In this document: piece after piece, positions 10,601-17,219 of the stretch | Position numbering within the stretch: the stretch's first letter is position 1 | Layout: each line of letters begins with the position of its first letter | Origin: a virus | IMG/VR virus record: IMGVR_UViG_3300026519_000001 | Location: 30,262-94,261 of that record | Direction: 5' to 3' (one strand) | DNA length: 64,000 bases | Notes under the pieces: model-generated | Told to the model about the DNA's origin: nothing | Databases searched by the model: none | Seen by the model: only the letters and a program-made list of their open reading frames with translations | Made by a program: the position numbers and the translations under genes

Positions 10601-11805
10601 ATAGCATCGTGTTCATCTTCAATAGCATTATAAAAATCTTGTAAGGATATAGTATTTGCAGGTGGCATATCATTTAATCCAGTGGAATGAAAAACATTGT
10701 AATCTTGATATGTTGAATTATGATGCTTTACAGTTGTTGTCCATCTATATTGACCTATAGTACCTAAATAAAGTCTGGTAAAACTATATGCTCTTGCATC
10801 GTAATCAACATCAAATTTATTAGTTTTATAATTAGCATAAAATAAATGCCCATCTTTATTAAGAATATGTTTTGGAATAATATTTTGTGTAGCTATTATA
10901 TTAAATTCAGATTGAGCAATTTCCGATATAATAACATTGCTATCAGTAATTTGCAATGTATCAGAATTATTCTCATTCTCATAAATAAGAGATATTCTTG
11001 GTATTTGATCTAAAGAAGAATAAAAAATAGAATAAACTCGAATATAATCAAATTTTTGATCTATCTCATCTATAAGAATTATAGGAGATTTTGATACAGG
11101 ACTATCTAAAGGAGAGCCTTTCAAGTCATTATTAAGAGCTACAAGTTTAGATAATGGTGATACTTTGGTTTGTGCACCATACTTATAATATAAATTATAA
11201 GTATACTGAATCATACCTGCTTGATGTGCTCCTCCTGAACCATAACCTATTATTTGAGGATTCTTTTCTATTACAGAAGGTGTTATTGTTATTTCACTAG
11301 GTGATTTATTTAATAATGAAGGATCTAATATATTAATAACTCTTACCTCATTTTCACCATCAACCCAATATACTTTTTCCGCTTCATTATTTTCCTTTAT
11401 CCCCACAGATTCTATTTGGCTTTCGTACGTAAACCCTAATTCGTCTATATAAGCTAAATTTATTTCATAGAAATTAGAAGATGTTTCTTCCATAACCCAT
11501 ACACAATCTACTTCCTCGTTAGTTGTAAACAATACAACTTTTTTATCAGTAATAATTTCTGAATGAATTATTTTTACATTTATAATTGGAAATGTTACTG
11601 CAGATAATAATTTGTTAGTAGGGTTAACTGTTAAAATGGGTATAGACAATACTAATTCATTTCCTTTTTGATTAGTAACAGTTCCAAATTCTTCATTTGT
11701 TATTACTCTAATATTATTACCTTCCCAATAAAATGTATTAGAATGCTTAGATTTACTAACATCCTGATTCATTTTTTGATAAGTATATGTAGCTCTTTCT
11801 TGCAT
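7663..11805 (-). CDS. Stabilisation/muzzle-like tail protein (1,380 aa)
   Basis: The 1,380-residue product begins MQERATYTYQKMNQDVSKSK, followed by NTFYWEGNNIRVITNEEFGTV and a KGNELV segment. This N-terminal signature (NxDxSxSK, Y/F-W-E-x-x-N-x-R) is the one I associate with the 'stabilization protein' of crAss-like phages, the large subunit at the distal end of the short tail (muzzle). The rest is beta-rich with many Asn, Tyr and Ile residues, as expected for a multi-domain beta tail protein. It follows the ring-protein genes directly, three bases after the 243-aa gene. Family membership is from recalled sequence similarity; a crAss001 virion structure comparison would settle it. Confidence 0.75.
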   Translation of the reverse strand: MQERATYTYQKMNQDVSKSKHSNTFYWEGNNIRVITNEEFGTVTNQKGNELVLSIPILTVNPTNKLLSAVTFPIINVKIIHSEIITDKKVVLFTTNEEVDCVWVMEETSSNFYEINLAYIDELGFTYESQIESVGIKENNEAEKVYWVDGENEVRVINILDPSLLNKSPSEITITPSVIEKNPQIIGYGSGGAHQAGMIQYTYNLYYKYGAQTKVSPLSKLVALNNDLKGSPLDSPVSKSPIILIDEIDQKFDYIRVYSIFYSSLDQIPRISLIYENENNSDTLQITDSNVIISEIAQSEFNIIATQNIIPKHILNKDGHLFYANYKTNKFDVDYDARAYSFTRLYLGTIGQYRWTTTVKHHNSTYQDYNVFHSTGLNDMPPANTISLQDFYNAIEDEHDAIIDDPSAVYRLGEVQYLPDDVARNAIGGIGPNVEYWVRYKQKSLNTIFESNSDTSLKRGERYRVALVFKNNNGEESFAKWIADLKIPAANEKEYLNLINSSNEAELAYIEVKVNNMPAEAVSYRLVIVERKEYDKTVKGQGLVNPCVFQQNDYKDIAIFPVGSNLEKLYSIPLTRTFRVDPNTTNPINPILDGPTGASYPDTYRGEKFQKPQAFNRNSAAGTIYPDRGDIIPEIDSAGTYIGNAYASKIHFNIISPEFIFNQSKLAVGDDYKIRVVGFQKNTNSYSKADFYTAYSSASNNKDEPVELRKSYELDAKNAEVFQYTVDDPVQNDSDANVDRWFKNEGGGGYFLLGDIRNDFERASDSVRLNRYEFKKVFYKRKFGSVLLHSSRNGFEVSNLSTDKTVAFIPPIEADVSVQTKEGEDFDADPQILIDTTVIYTPLVDMDFETKFTYYSGSQLFFTSEDLWDNSLALWEDVSTPDDDYALIVEFYNDDIPQYGGNTYADRQRNVYVPYSELELVSVSNINGKFGDTFIQESPLLRIFENNAGSSEVEATISEIVDFVCESSVNSNMRYDILESKNTGEALDENNAYGYNSVYEQQNIINKAISKPFNFTSQNVFSDEIIASPIKLLGEQIDNWTSISVNDKITLETEHGEITGLVKLRNVMFAFQRSAVSYLSINPRVQLSTSDNVPILLGSGELLQRYDYISTNSGTLHPKSITSVESGVFYFDILNNSINRIASQNEEISLTKGLYNYTKEYTNNNYNNLLKGVEGVSTLNFNNVVSYYDNRFKDIYFSFLTDDDSFTVSYNLIADGFTSFYDFKPYIYFNINSKMFTANHGQFTDDIWEHDKGFYNTFYDVYYSSKIKLLMNDKPSSDKIIDNINYITDTKLISDNVDKFNITFNNIKVDTSYQTSGNKELIYGSNVRRKFREFNITLPREESTRNRIRAPWALIELEFNHSEEDYKFTLYDITFSYTIN

Positions 11806-11807
11806 AA

Positions 11808-12539
11808 CTATATACTGTTTCTACGTAAATACTCTTGAGATCCATGGTTAGTAAAGAAGCTTCCATGTTGTAAAGGTTTTAATATCAATCTACTAAAAGC
11901 ATTGGAAAATGATTCTGCCTCATCTATTGTTTTTAATTGCCCAGCTGTTTGTGCAGCAGCTACATACCAAGCCCACTCTTGCTCAGCGTGATTATATACT
12001 TTATCAGGCAACTTCCCAAGCACCCACATAGTATAATAATGTTGTAACTGTATATAGGCTATACAAGCCTTCTCGAATTTGATATTATCTGGAACTTGCG
12101 GCAAGCCTAAATCATCTAATACTAAACCTCTATATACCATAAAAACCTCACCATCAGATACATCAGCATGAATATAATGGTTATTTAAACTATATGTAAA
12201 TTCACTAATTTGATTAAAATCAGGAGATCCTAATTTGTGGTATTTTGAATGCATAGTACTTGAAGCATATCTCATAGCTACGTAATTAGATTTGCCTTTG
12301 CTATCAACACCTGTTTTCCAAAGAGTTTGGTCGATATAAACTAAATCATTTGGAAGAGTTCCTCTAAAATCTTTTATTTTTATAACACAATCTTTTATTT
12401 CATAAGAATTTGGAGCGCCTATTAATTTTATGGCATCTCCTATATATTGTGCTAAGTCAGATTCATTAATGCTTTGCATTAAAGGATTGATTAATACTCG
12501 ATTAATTATATGCTTAACTGATTTAAATTTTCCATTCAT
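11808..12539 (-). CDS. Neck/tail ring protein candidate (243 aa)
   Basis: The 243-residue protein overlaps the upstream gene by four bases and lies three bases before the muzzle-like gene. It is mainly helical at both ends with a beta middle. Near the C-terminus it carries AGQLKTIDEAESFSNAF and a final FFTNHGSQEYLRR, a pattern I associate with conserved crAss-like tail tubular or ring subunits. Its likely role is one ring of the portal-to-tail connector. It has no enzyme motif. The assignment rests on gene order and recalled motif similarity, not on a search. Confidence 0.6.
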   Translation of the reverse strand: MNGKFKSVKHIINRVLINPLMQSINESDLAQYIGDAIKLIGAPNSYEIKDCVIKIKDFRGTLPNDLVYIDQTLWKTGVDSKGKSNYVAMRYASSTMHSKYHKLGSPDFNQISEFTYSLNNHYIHADVSDGEVFMVYRGLVLDDLGLPQVPDNIKFEKACIAYIQLQHYYTMWVLGKLPDKVYNHAEQEWAWYVAAAQTAGQLKTIDEAESFSNAFSRLILKPLQHGSFFTNHGSQEYLRRNSI

Positions 12540-13063
12540 AATATGTAGGCATCTATGTTATATTCTTTTGTTGCTATATTAATTAACTGCTTTATATTTC
12601 TAATAGGTGTAAATGTATAGACACCTTTATTTTTATAATTAGCAGAAGAAACATTGTATTTTAATACAAAAATATATCCTTTTGTATGCTTGTTTAAATG
12701 ACGAACTAGTATCTTCTTTTTCTTTGCTTCAGGATCTCTTTCCCATAATTCAGCAGTTTTTTTAAAGTCAGGAGGATAATGATTAGTTAATATATTATTA
12801 TGCATCTTTAACCTAGGCTTAAACTTCCGCATAGAAATTACACCAAGTCTATAAGGTAATTTAAATTCAAAATTTTTCATCACTATTTTTTCTCCAATAG
12901 CTGCATTGTAATCATTACATATATTTCTAAATTCAGATCTTGTTACATTATATTTTGTGTTTTTATGATATTCTTTTTTATAGAAATTAAAATAATCTGG
13001 CAACCCAAAACCAGGTCTTATTTTATTTTTTTTATTTTTTCTGCTGTTGTCCATTATTACCAT
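12536..13063 (-). CDS. Conserved crAss-like neck-region protein (175 aa)
   Basis: The product is 175 residues and very basic at its N-terminus. It contains FELKLPYR-type sequence (NFEFKLPYRLGVISMRKFKPR) around residues 64-84. Further on are KTAELWERDPEAKKKKILVRHLN and HTKGYIF. This 'LPxRLGxIxIRKxKP ... KTxELW' layout recurs in crAss-like phages as far as I recall, always between ring-type genes. The gene overlaps both neighbours, by 32 bases upstream and four downstream, which suggests translational coupling. It is probably a small structural or assembly protein of the connector; the molecular role is unknown. Confidence 0.6.
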   Translation of the reverse strand: MVIMDNSRKNKKNKIRPGFGLPDYFNFYKKEYHKNTKYNVTRSEFRNICNDYNAAIGEKIVMKNFEFKLPYRLGVISMRKFKPRLKMHNNILTNHYPPDFKKTAELWERDPEAKKKKILVRHLNKHTKGYIFVLKYNVSSANYKNKGVYTFTPIRNIKQLINIATKEYNIDAYIL

Positions 13064-13745
13064 TTAATATTGTTGCATCATCAGCACTATTATTTTCTTG
13101 ATCTGTTGGCAATATTTTTAAACTAGCTAGCTCTTGAATAATTTCTAAAATAACTATATCAGCAATTTGTTTTTTTAATGGATAATTAAATGTTCTTATA
13201 TTTTGATCTGAATTAACAGAATCATATTTTAATTGATCCATTGGTCTTTCAAACACAGCTGAAAAAGATATTTCATCGTATGCTCTTTCCTCTCCACTAG
13301 AGGATTTTAAATGAAGATACCTATCCCCATCAATCATTCCAAATATTTGGTCCACATCGTAATCACCTGAACCAGAGTAAATGAATCTTTTTCTAGAAAC
13401 TATATTTATTGGTCTTTCAAACTTACCTACTGTTGCAATTCTTTCAATCATATTCCTATGGTCAAGCCCAATAACCATAGGAAGCCTGATGGTTGACCTA
13501 GTAGTATCACTTTCAGATTCGTATTTAGATGGCATATCTGAGCTATCAATTTCTTCTAAAGATAGTATGATAGTTTGTACTAATTGCTCATCCACAGGTC
13601 TTTGAATATTATTATACTCTCTTCTAATATATTTAGTTCTTTTATTATCAACTAAAAACATAAGATAATCATTAGTATACTTAGTATCATCAACATACTC
13701 TTTTAAACCCTCTCTTATTGCAAATATAATTTCTAATCCTGTCAT
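13032..13745 (-). CDS. Head-tail ring protein candidate (237 aa)
   Basis: The N-terminal helices (MTGLEIIFAIREGLKEYVDD, then NDYLMFLVDNKRTKYIRREYN) look like the alpha-helical part of phage adaptor or tail tubular proteins. A beta middle follows with FIYSGSGDYDVDQIFGMIDGDRYLHL. The C-terminal part has FNYPLKKQIADIVILEIIQEL, then PTDQENNSAD. This order matches a conserved crAss-like ring protein. The gene is three bases from the phosphoesterase gene and overlaps the next gene by 32 bases. Ring assignment is inferred from fold-like pattern and position. Confidence 0.6.
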   Translation of the reverse strand: MTGLEIIFAIREGLKEYVDDTKYTNDYLMFLVDNKRTKYIRREYNNIQRPVDEQLVQTIILSLEEIDSSDMPSKYESESDTTRSTIRLPMVIGLDHRNMIERIATVGKFERPINIVSRKRFIYSGSGDYDVDQIFGMIDGDRYLHLKSSSGEERAYDEISFSAVFERPMDQLKYDSVNSDQNIRTFNYPLKKQIADIVILEIIQELASLKILPTDQENNSADDATILNGNNGQQQKK

Positions 13746-13748
13746 GTT

Positions 13749-14924
13749 TTATAAATTTATTATGGATTCGGAAATAATCCCTGTATCTAAATTCAATATT
13801 TCATATGCAGTACCTGCATTAGTCATTTCAAAATTAGTAAGTATCCAATCTGTTGTTCCCATCATGGATGGAACTGTTTTATAACACTCTATATTTTTAC
13901 AAGGTGCTATGCAATATTGATGTAAATCACCTTTAATCATTCTTATCCTAGCATTTCTAGGAATTGATTTTCTCTTTAAAAATGCTTCTATAAATGATTC
14001 TGTTTGGGGATTTGGAAACAAAGGAAAACCTTTAAACCTATTCTCTTTATCTTTACCATGTGACAATACATAATGAATATCTTCGTGCTCAATAGACCCA
14101 ATAAAATCAGGAAAATTAACTACTGACACGTCAGGATATACACCTTCTACATAAGCCATTAATGCCCTTTTACAAACATAACCAAAATCACCATCGTGAT
14201 TTGCATTTGTAACTTCCCACATTTGGTATTTTTCGGCAGCTCCACTATTAAATAAATTATCAAAAAAAATTTTATGCTCTCTAAAGTAAACCTCAAAAGC
14301 CTCTATATTATTCATATTTTGTTTTAACTTATGTGTTCTACTTACAGTAAGGCTATCCATGCCATCTAAAGCATCTCCCAAATCAGCTATTGTAATTGTT
14401 TTAAATGCACCATAGTTACTAACCAAATCATAAATATGATATAATACTTTATTCATCCTCTTAGAAAACTCTTTAGCATTATAAATGTTATCTTGACTTC
14501 CTATGCTTCCTATATGTTTATCAGACATCCACACTTTTAAATCTAAATTATTTGAAGATGTTACTGGTGGTATATCTTTCGTTGAAATTTCAGATTTAAC
14601 TATTTCAGAAAAAATTTCACTATAATTAACAACATTATCTTCCTCCTCAGAAACTTCTGGTTTTAAAGACATTAACCATTCACCACTAGCACTTTGCCAT
14701 TTAGACTTAATTACAAATCCTTCTGGAGCAGTTTTTATAATAACATCATCTATTTGTTTTTTATTTTTTTCTTTTTTTAATAACCTAGCTTCAGCCAATG
14801 CTAACTTACAATCTTCATATTCGACATCTATACCAATCTTATTAAATCTTAAAAGCAATTGTTCTGGGCTCTTCTTTAAATAACCTGGTTTCTTTTTTAA
14901 AAACTCTATTAATGTATTAATCAT
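13749..14924 (-). CDS. Calcineurin-like metallophosphoesterase with N-terminal helical domain
   Basis: All five metallophosphoesterase blocks are present in order: SDKHIG (D135, H137), DLGDALDG (D184), NANHD (N242, H243), LSHGKD (H289) and KGDLHQY (D333, H335). The last block is GDLH instead of the usual GHxH. These residues bind two metal ions and hydrolyse phosphodiesters or phosphomonoesters. Residues 1-60 form an added helical, winged-helix-like segment, and residues about 90-125 are an acidic linker. The gene overlaps the u-spanin candidate by four bases and precedes the ring genes. The substrate is unknown; Mre11/SbcD-like DNA processing is one possibility. Confidence 0.8.
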   Translation of the reverse strand: MINTLIEFLKKKPGYLKKSPEQLLLRFNKIGIDVEYEDCKLALAEARLLKKEKNKKQIDDVIIKTAPEGFVIKSKWQSASGEWLMSLKPEVSEEEDNVVNYSEIFSEIVKSEISTKDIPPVTSSNNLDLKVWMSDKHIGSIGSQDNIYNAKEFSKRMNKVLYHIYDLVSNYGAFKTITIADLGDALDGMDSLTVSRTHKLKQNMNNIEAFEVYFREHKIFFDNLFNSGAAEKYQMWEVTNANHDGDFGYVCKRALMAYVEGVYPDVSVVNFPDFIGSIEHEDIHYVLSHGKDKENRFKGFPLFPNPQTESFIEAFLKRKSIPRNARIRMIKGDLHQYCIAPCKNIECYKTVPSMMGTTDWILTNFEMTNAGTAYEILNLDTGIISESIINL

Positions 14925-15637
14925 ATTCCTCCTGTAATTAATTTTCTTATTAATTTTACTATAAATTGCATTAATCCTTGTATTTTACTTCCTAATAAAT
15001 ATACTAAAGCTATAATAGGAACTACAAATAAAAACCAAAACTTTTTATCTTGCCAAAAGTTTTTTCTAATATTAATTTTATTTGTTGTAATAGATTTCTC
15101 TATAACTATGAAGCCTTCTTTAGTTTTAACATTCATTTGTAATACACCATTTTTAATAGTATATGGAATAATGAATTTATAATTTTCATATATACCTTCT
15201 ATATTTTCAAGATATGATAACTCTGTATATTTTTGAAATAATGTATCTGATTTAATTTTATATTCTTTTACTATTTTTTTTATTTTAGTTAATTGTAACT
15301 TTGTAACGGGATTATCTTTTATAACAATATTTACTATTGAATCTACTTTATTAAAACTTTTTGAAGTGTTATCAATAAGCTCATTATTAATACTGTCTAA
15401 ACTTTTAGTGTCTTGTAATATCAAATTAACTTGCAAGCTATCAGAAGCTATTTGTATTGTATCATATACAATCATAGTAAAAGCATCTGTAACCAATTCA
15501 GGATATTTTTCAATTTGATTATTAATACCCTTATCAAATAAAATAATTTTATTTTCTGCTTTATTAATATTTTTTGCGGTTTTTAAAGAGACGCAAGATG
15601 TAATAAATAACAATAAAATTATTAATACTATTTTCAT
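14921..15637 (-). CDS. Putative unimolecular spanin (lipoprotein with C-terminal membrane helix)
   Basis: The 238-residue protein begins with a lipoprotein signal, MKIVLIILLLFITSC, with lipidated Cys at residue 15. A largely helical, charged domain of about 180 residues follows. A single hydrophobic helix at about residues 200-216 (FWFLFVVPIIALVYLLG) comes next, then a Lys/Arg-rich tail. A lipid anchor for the outer membrane plus a C-terminal inner-membrane helix is the topology of u-spanins such as T1 gp11, which fuse the two membranes at lysis. This one is longer than T1 gp11. It overlaps the holin-like gene by four bases and is two genes beyond the coiled-coil gene that follows the M15 endolysin. 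Confidence 0.7.
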   Translation of the reverse strand: MKIVLIILLLFITSCVSLKTAKNINKAENKIILFDKGINNQIEKYPELVTDAFTMIVYDTIQIASDSLQVNLILQDTKSLDSINNELIDNTSKSFNKVDSIVNIVIKDNPVTKLQLTKIKKIVKEYKIKSDTLFQKYTELSYLENIEGIYENYKFIIPYTIKNGVLQMNVKTKEGFIVIEKSITTNKINIRKNFWQDKKFWFLFVVPIIALVYLLGSKIQGLMQFIVKLIRKLITGGI

Positions 15638-15963
15638 TTAATTTTATGTTTAACTCCCTCTATCATAATTTTTATAAGCTCATATAATCCTTGAAATATT
15701 ATACCTCCAAAAGCACCCTTAATAAAAGAAACAGGAACGGTATAAAGAACTCCAGGTAATACAGTATCATTAGGGGTTATAAATAACAAACCTAATGAAG
15801 AAATAAGTGTAAAAACCCAATCATCCCATGTGAGAGATATATAACGCTTAAAATTAAATTTTTGATGTAATTTATCTGATTTATTTTTATCTTTTTGAAA
15901 CATAAAAAAATTAAAGGTTAACCAACCAAGTATACAGATAATAAAATCAGATATTTGTAACAT
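15634..15963 (-). CDS. Holin-like small membrane protein (109 aa)
   Basis: The 109-residue protein has about three hydrophobic segments: residues 5-22 (SDFIICILGWLTFNFFMF), 48-64 (DDWVFTLISSLGLLFIT) and about 78-98 (SFIKGAFGGIIFQGLYELI). A Lys-rich loop follows the first, and the tail is GVKHKIK. Small size, several membrane helices and position between an endolysin and a spanin candidate fit a holin, which would permeabilise the inner membrane to release or activate the endolysin. Holins have no sequence signature, so this is inferred from context. It overlaps both neighbours. Confidence 0.55.
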   Translation of the reverse strand: MLQISDFIICILGWLTFNFFMFQKDKNKSDKLHQKFNFKRYISLTWDDWVFTLISSLGLLFITPNDTVLPGVLYTVPVSFIKGAFGGIIFQGLYELIKIMIEGVKHKIK

Positions 15964-16375
15964 ATTCTTTTAATTGAATTTGAAGTTTTAAAATTTTTTG
16001 CTCTAATTCTATAATTTGTTTGGATTTATTACCATCAAGTATTCTTAATCTTAAATTTTCATCTTTTAACTCTTCTATTTCTTTAGCTAGACTTTCTCTC
16101 TCCTTGTTATGCTCACCTTCTTTTTTTTGTAATTTTTTTACTTGTAATATTAATTTATCAATTTTATTTTCATGTGCATTAATTGATTTTTGTAAAGCTT
16201 CTACCATTTCTAAGGAAGCCCCAACTAAAATTGATCCCGCTTCTGCGTTGGCTCTATTAGCATCTGCTTTAAATTTTTTTTGCAAAGCCTTAAATGTAAT
16301 AACACCACCTAGCAAACCACTAAAAAGAGGAATCACAAGTTGACCGTATTCAATTAAAGTTGAGTAATCTTCCAT
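15947..16375 (-). CDS. Membrane-anchored coiled-coil protein in lysis cassette
   Basis: The 142-residue protein has one N-terminal hydrophobic helix at about residues 12-30 (LVIPLFSGLLGGVITFKAL). An almost continuous coiled coil follows, from about residue 60 to the end (KIDKLILQVKKLQKKEGEHN...). This is the architecture of i-spanins and of some holin-accessory proteins. It lies between the M15 endolysin and the holin-like gene. If the 238-aa lipoprotein works alone as a u-spanin, this protein is more likely a regulator or an alternative inner-membrane partner. Confidence 0.55.
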   Translation of the reverse strand: MEDYSTLIEYGQLVIPLFSGLLGGVITFKALQKKFKADANRANAEAGSILVGASLEMVEALQKSINAHENKIDKLILQVKKLQKKEGEHNKERESLAKEIEELKDENLRLRILDGNKSKQIIELEQKILKLQIQLKEYVTNI

Positions 16376-16390
16376 AGTATATTATAAATT

Positions 16391-16831
16391 TTATTTATTT
16401 GTTAATTCAAAATGCGGTAAATCTTGTAGATTTTGATCGTACAATAACTCTCCATCACCATCCCAATTTGCACCCCAACGCACTTTGTGTGATATTAATC
16501 CGTCATTTAATAGCTTATTAGCTACCGTGAGAATTACCCCTCCAATGTAAGCTAAGTGCATCTTGTCATAAGCCAATTTAGGTTTGCCAGAAACATAAAC
16601 ATATATATCAAATGCTTTTGAAGGAGAAAAATTATGCTTTCCTTTTTTACTTATACCATCTATTCTACTGTATCCTTTATCATAAAGTTCTTTTTGCCTT
16701 TTTAAAGTTCTATGACCTTCACCAATCCCAAAATCTACAGTACTAATCTTAAGTGATTCATGTGCTATCAACTGCAAATCATCTTCACATGTAGATAATT
16801 TTTTTAAACTATTTTTACCAAATTTAAACAT
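16391..16831 (-). CDS. M15-family peptidase endolysin
   Basis: The 146-residue protein has the M15 (VanY / T5-endolysin-like) arrangement: GEGHRTLKRQKELYDKGYSR, then KHNFSPSKAFDIYVYV with H66 and D75 as zinc ligands. RWGANWDGDGEL then precedes the terminal DLPHFEL with the third ligand H140. Enzymes of this type cut peptide bonds in peptidoglycan stem peptides (L-Ala-D-Glu in related phage endolysins). It has no signal peptide, so it needs a holin for export, consistent with the membrane proteins encoded next to it. The length is normal for a single-domain M15 endolysin. Confidence 0.88.
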   Translation of the reverse strand: MFKFGKNSLKKLSTCEDDLQLIAHESLKISTVDFGIGEGHRTLKRQKELYDKGYSRIDGISKKGKHNFSPSKAFDIYVYVSGKPKLAYDKMHLAYIGGVILTVANKLLNDGLISHKVRWGANWDGDGELLYDQNLQDLPHFELTNK

Positions 16832-17136
16832 TATATTAAATTTTTAATTAATTTTTGATAATTTATTAAATTCTCATCTAAAATAGCATATCTTACATTT
16901 TCTTGAAACTCAACTAGTGCAATGGCTTCTGCATCTTCAAGGTCAACATGATCAACATCTTTTTTAACTTGAGCCTCTTTTACTTTTTTAAGGATAGTCA
17001 TTCTCATCATTTGTGTATTCAAATCTCCTAGTCCATCTTTCCCAGGTGTATTGACTGCCTGTATTATCAAGTCAAAATAAGAAGCTTTTTTATCAATTCC
17101 TTCTAAATCAAATTCTACATTTTTTAAATTTTTCAT
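16831..17136 (-). CDS. Small hypothetical protein heading the lysis operon
   Basis: The 101-residue product is acidic and helical, with no membrane segment or recognised domain. It is the first gene after a clear promoter, and its stop shares a base with the start of the endolysin gene. Similar small proteins with residues like GDLNTQMMRMTILKKVKEAQ occur before endolysins in Bacteroidota phages as far as I recall, but I cannot assign a function. It may regulate the lysis genes or be unrelated to lysis. Confidence 0.65.
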   Translation of the reverse strand: MKNLKNVEFDLEGIDKKASYFDLIIQAVNTPGKDGLGDLNTQMMRMTILKKVKEAQVKKDVDHVDLEDAEAIALVEFQENVRYAILDENLINYQKLIKNLI

Positions 17137-17159
17137 ATTCTTTTTTTTAAATTGTTTTG

Positions 17160-17189
17160 CAAATATAAATATATATATCTATAAAACAA
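17160..17189 (-). promoter_or_regulatory. Bacteroidota-type promoter for the lysis/tail block
   Basis: On the minus strand TTG (17189-17187) is followed by 19 bases and then TATATTTG (17167-17160). This matches the Bacteroidota primary-sigma consensus TTG-N19-21-TAnnTTTG. The site lies in the 83-base gap after the beta-helix fibre gene, 24 bases before the ATG at 17136, so it should drive the lysis genes and the genes beyond them. Confidence 0.75.
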
Positions 17190-17219
17190 GAAAACCTCTA
17201 TTTTTATTATTAAAATATT

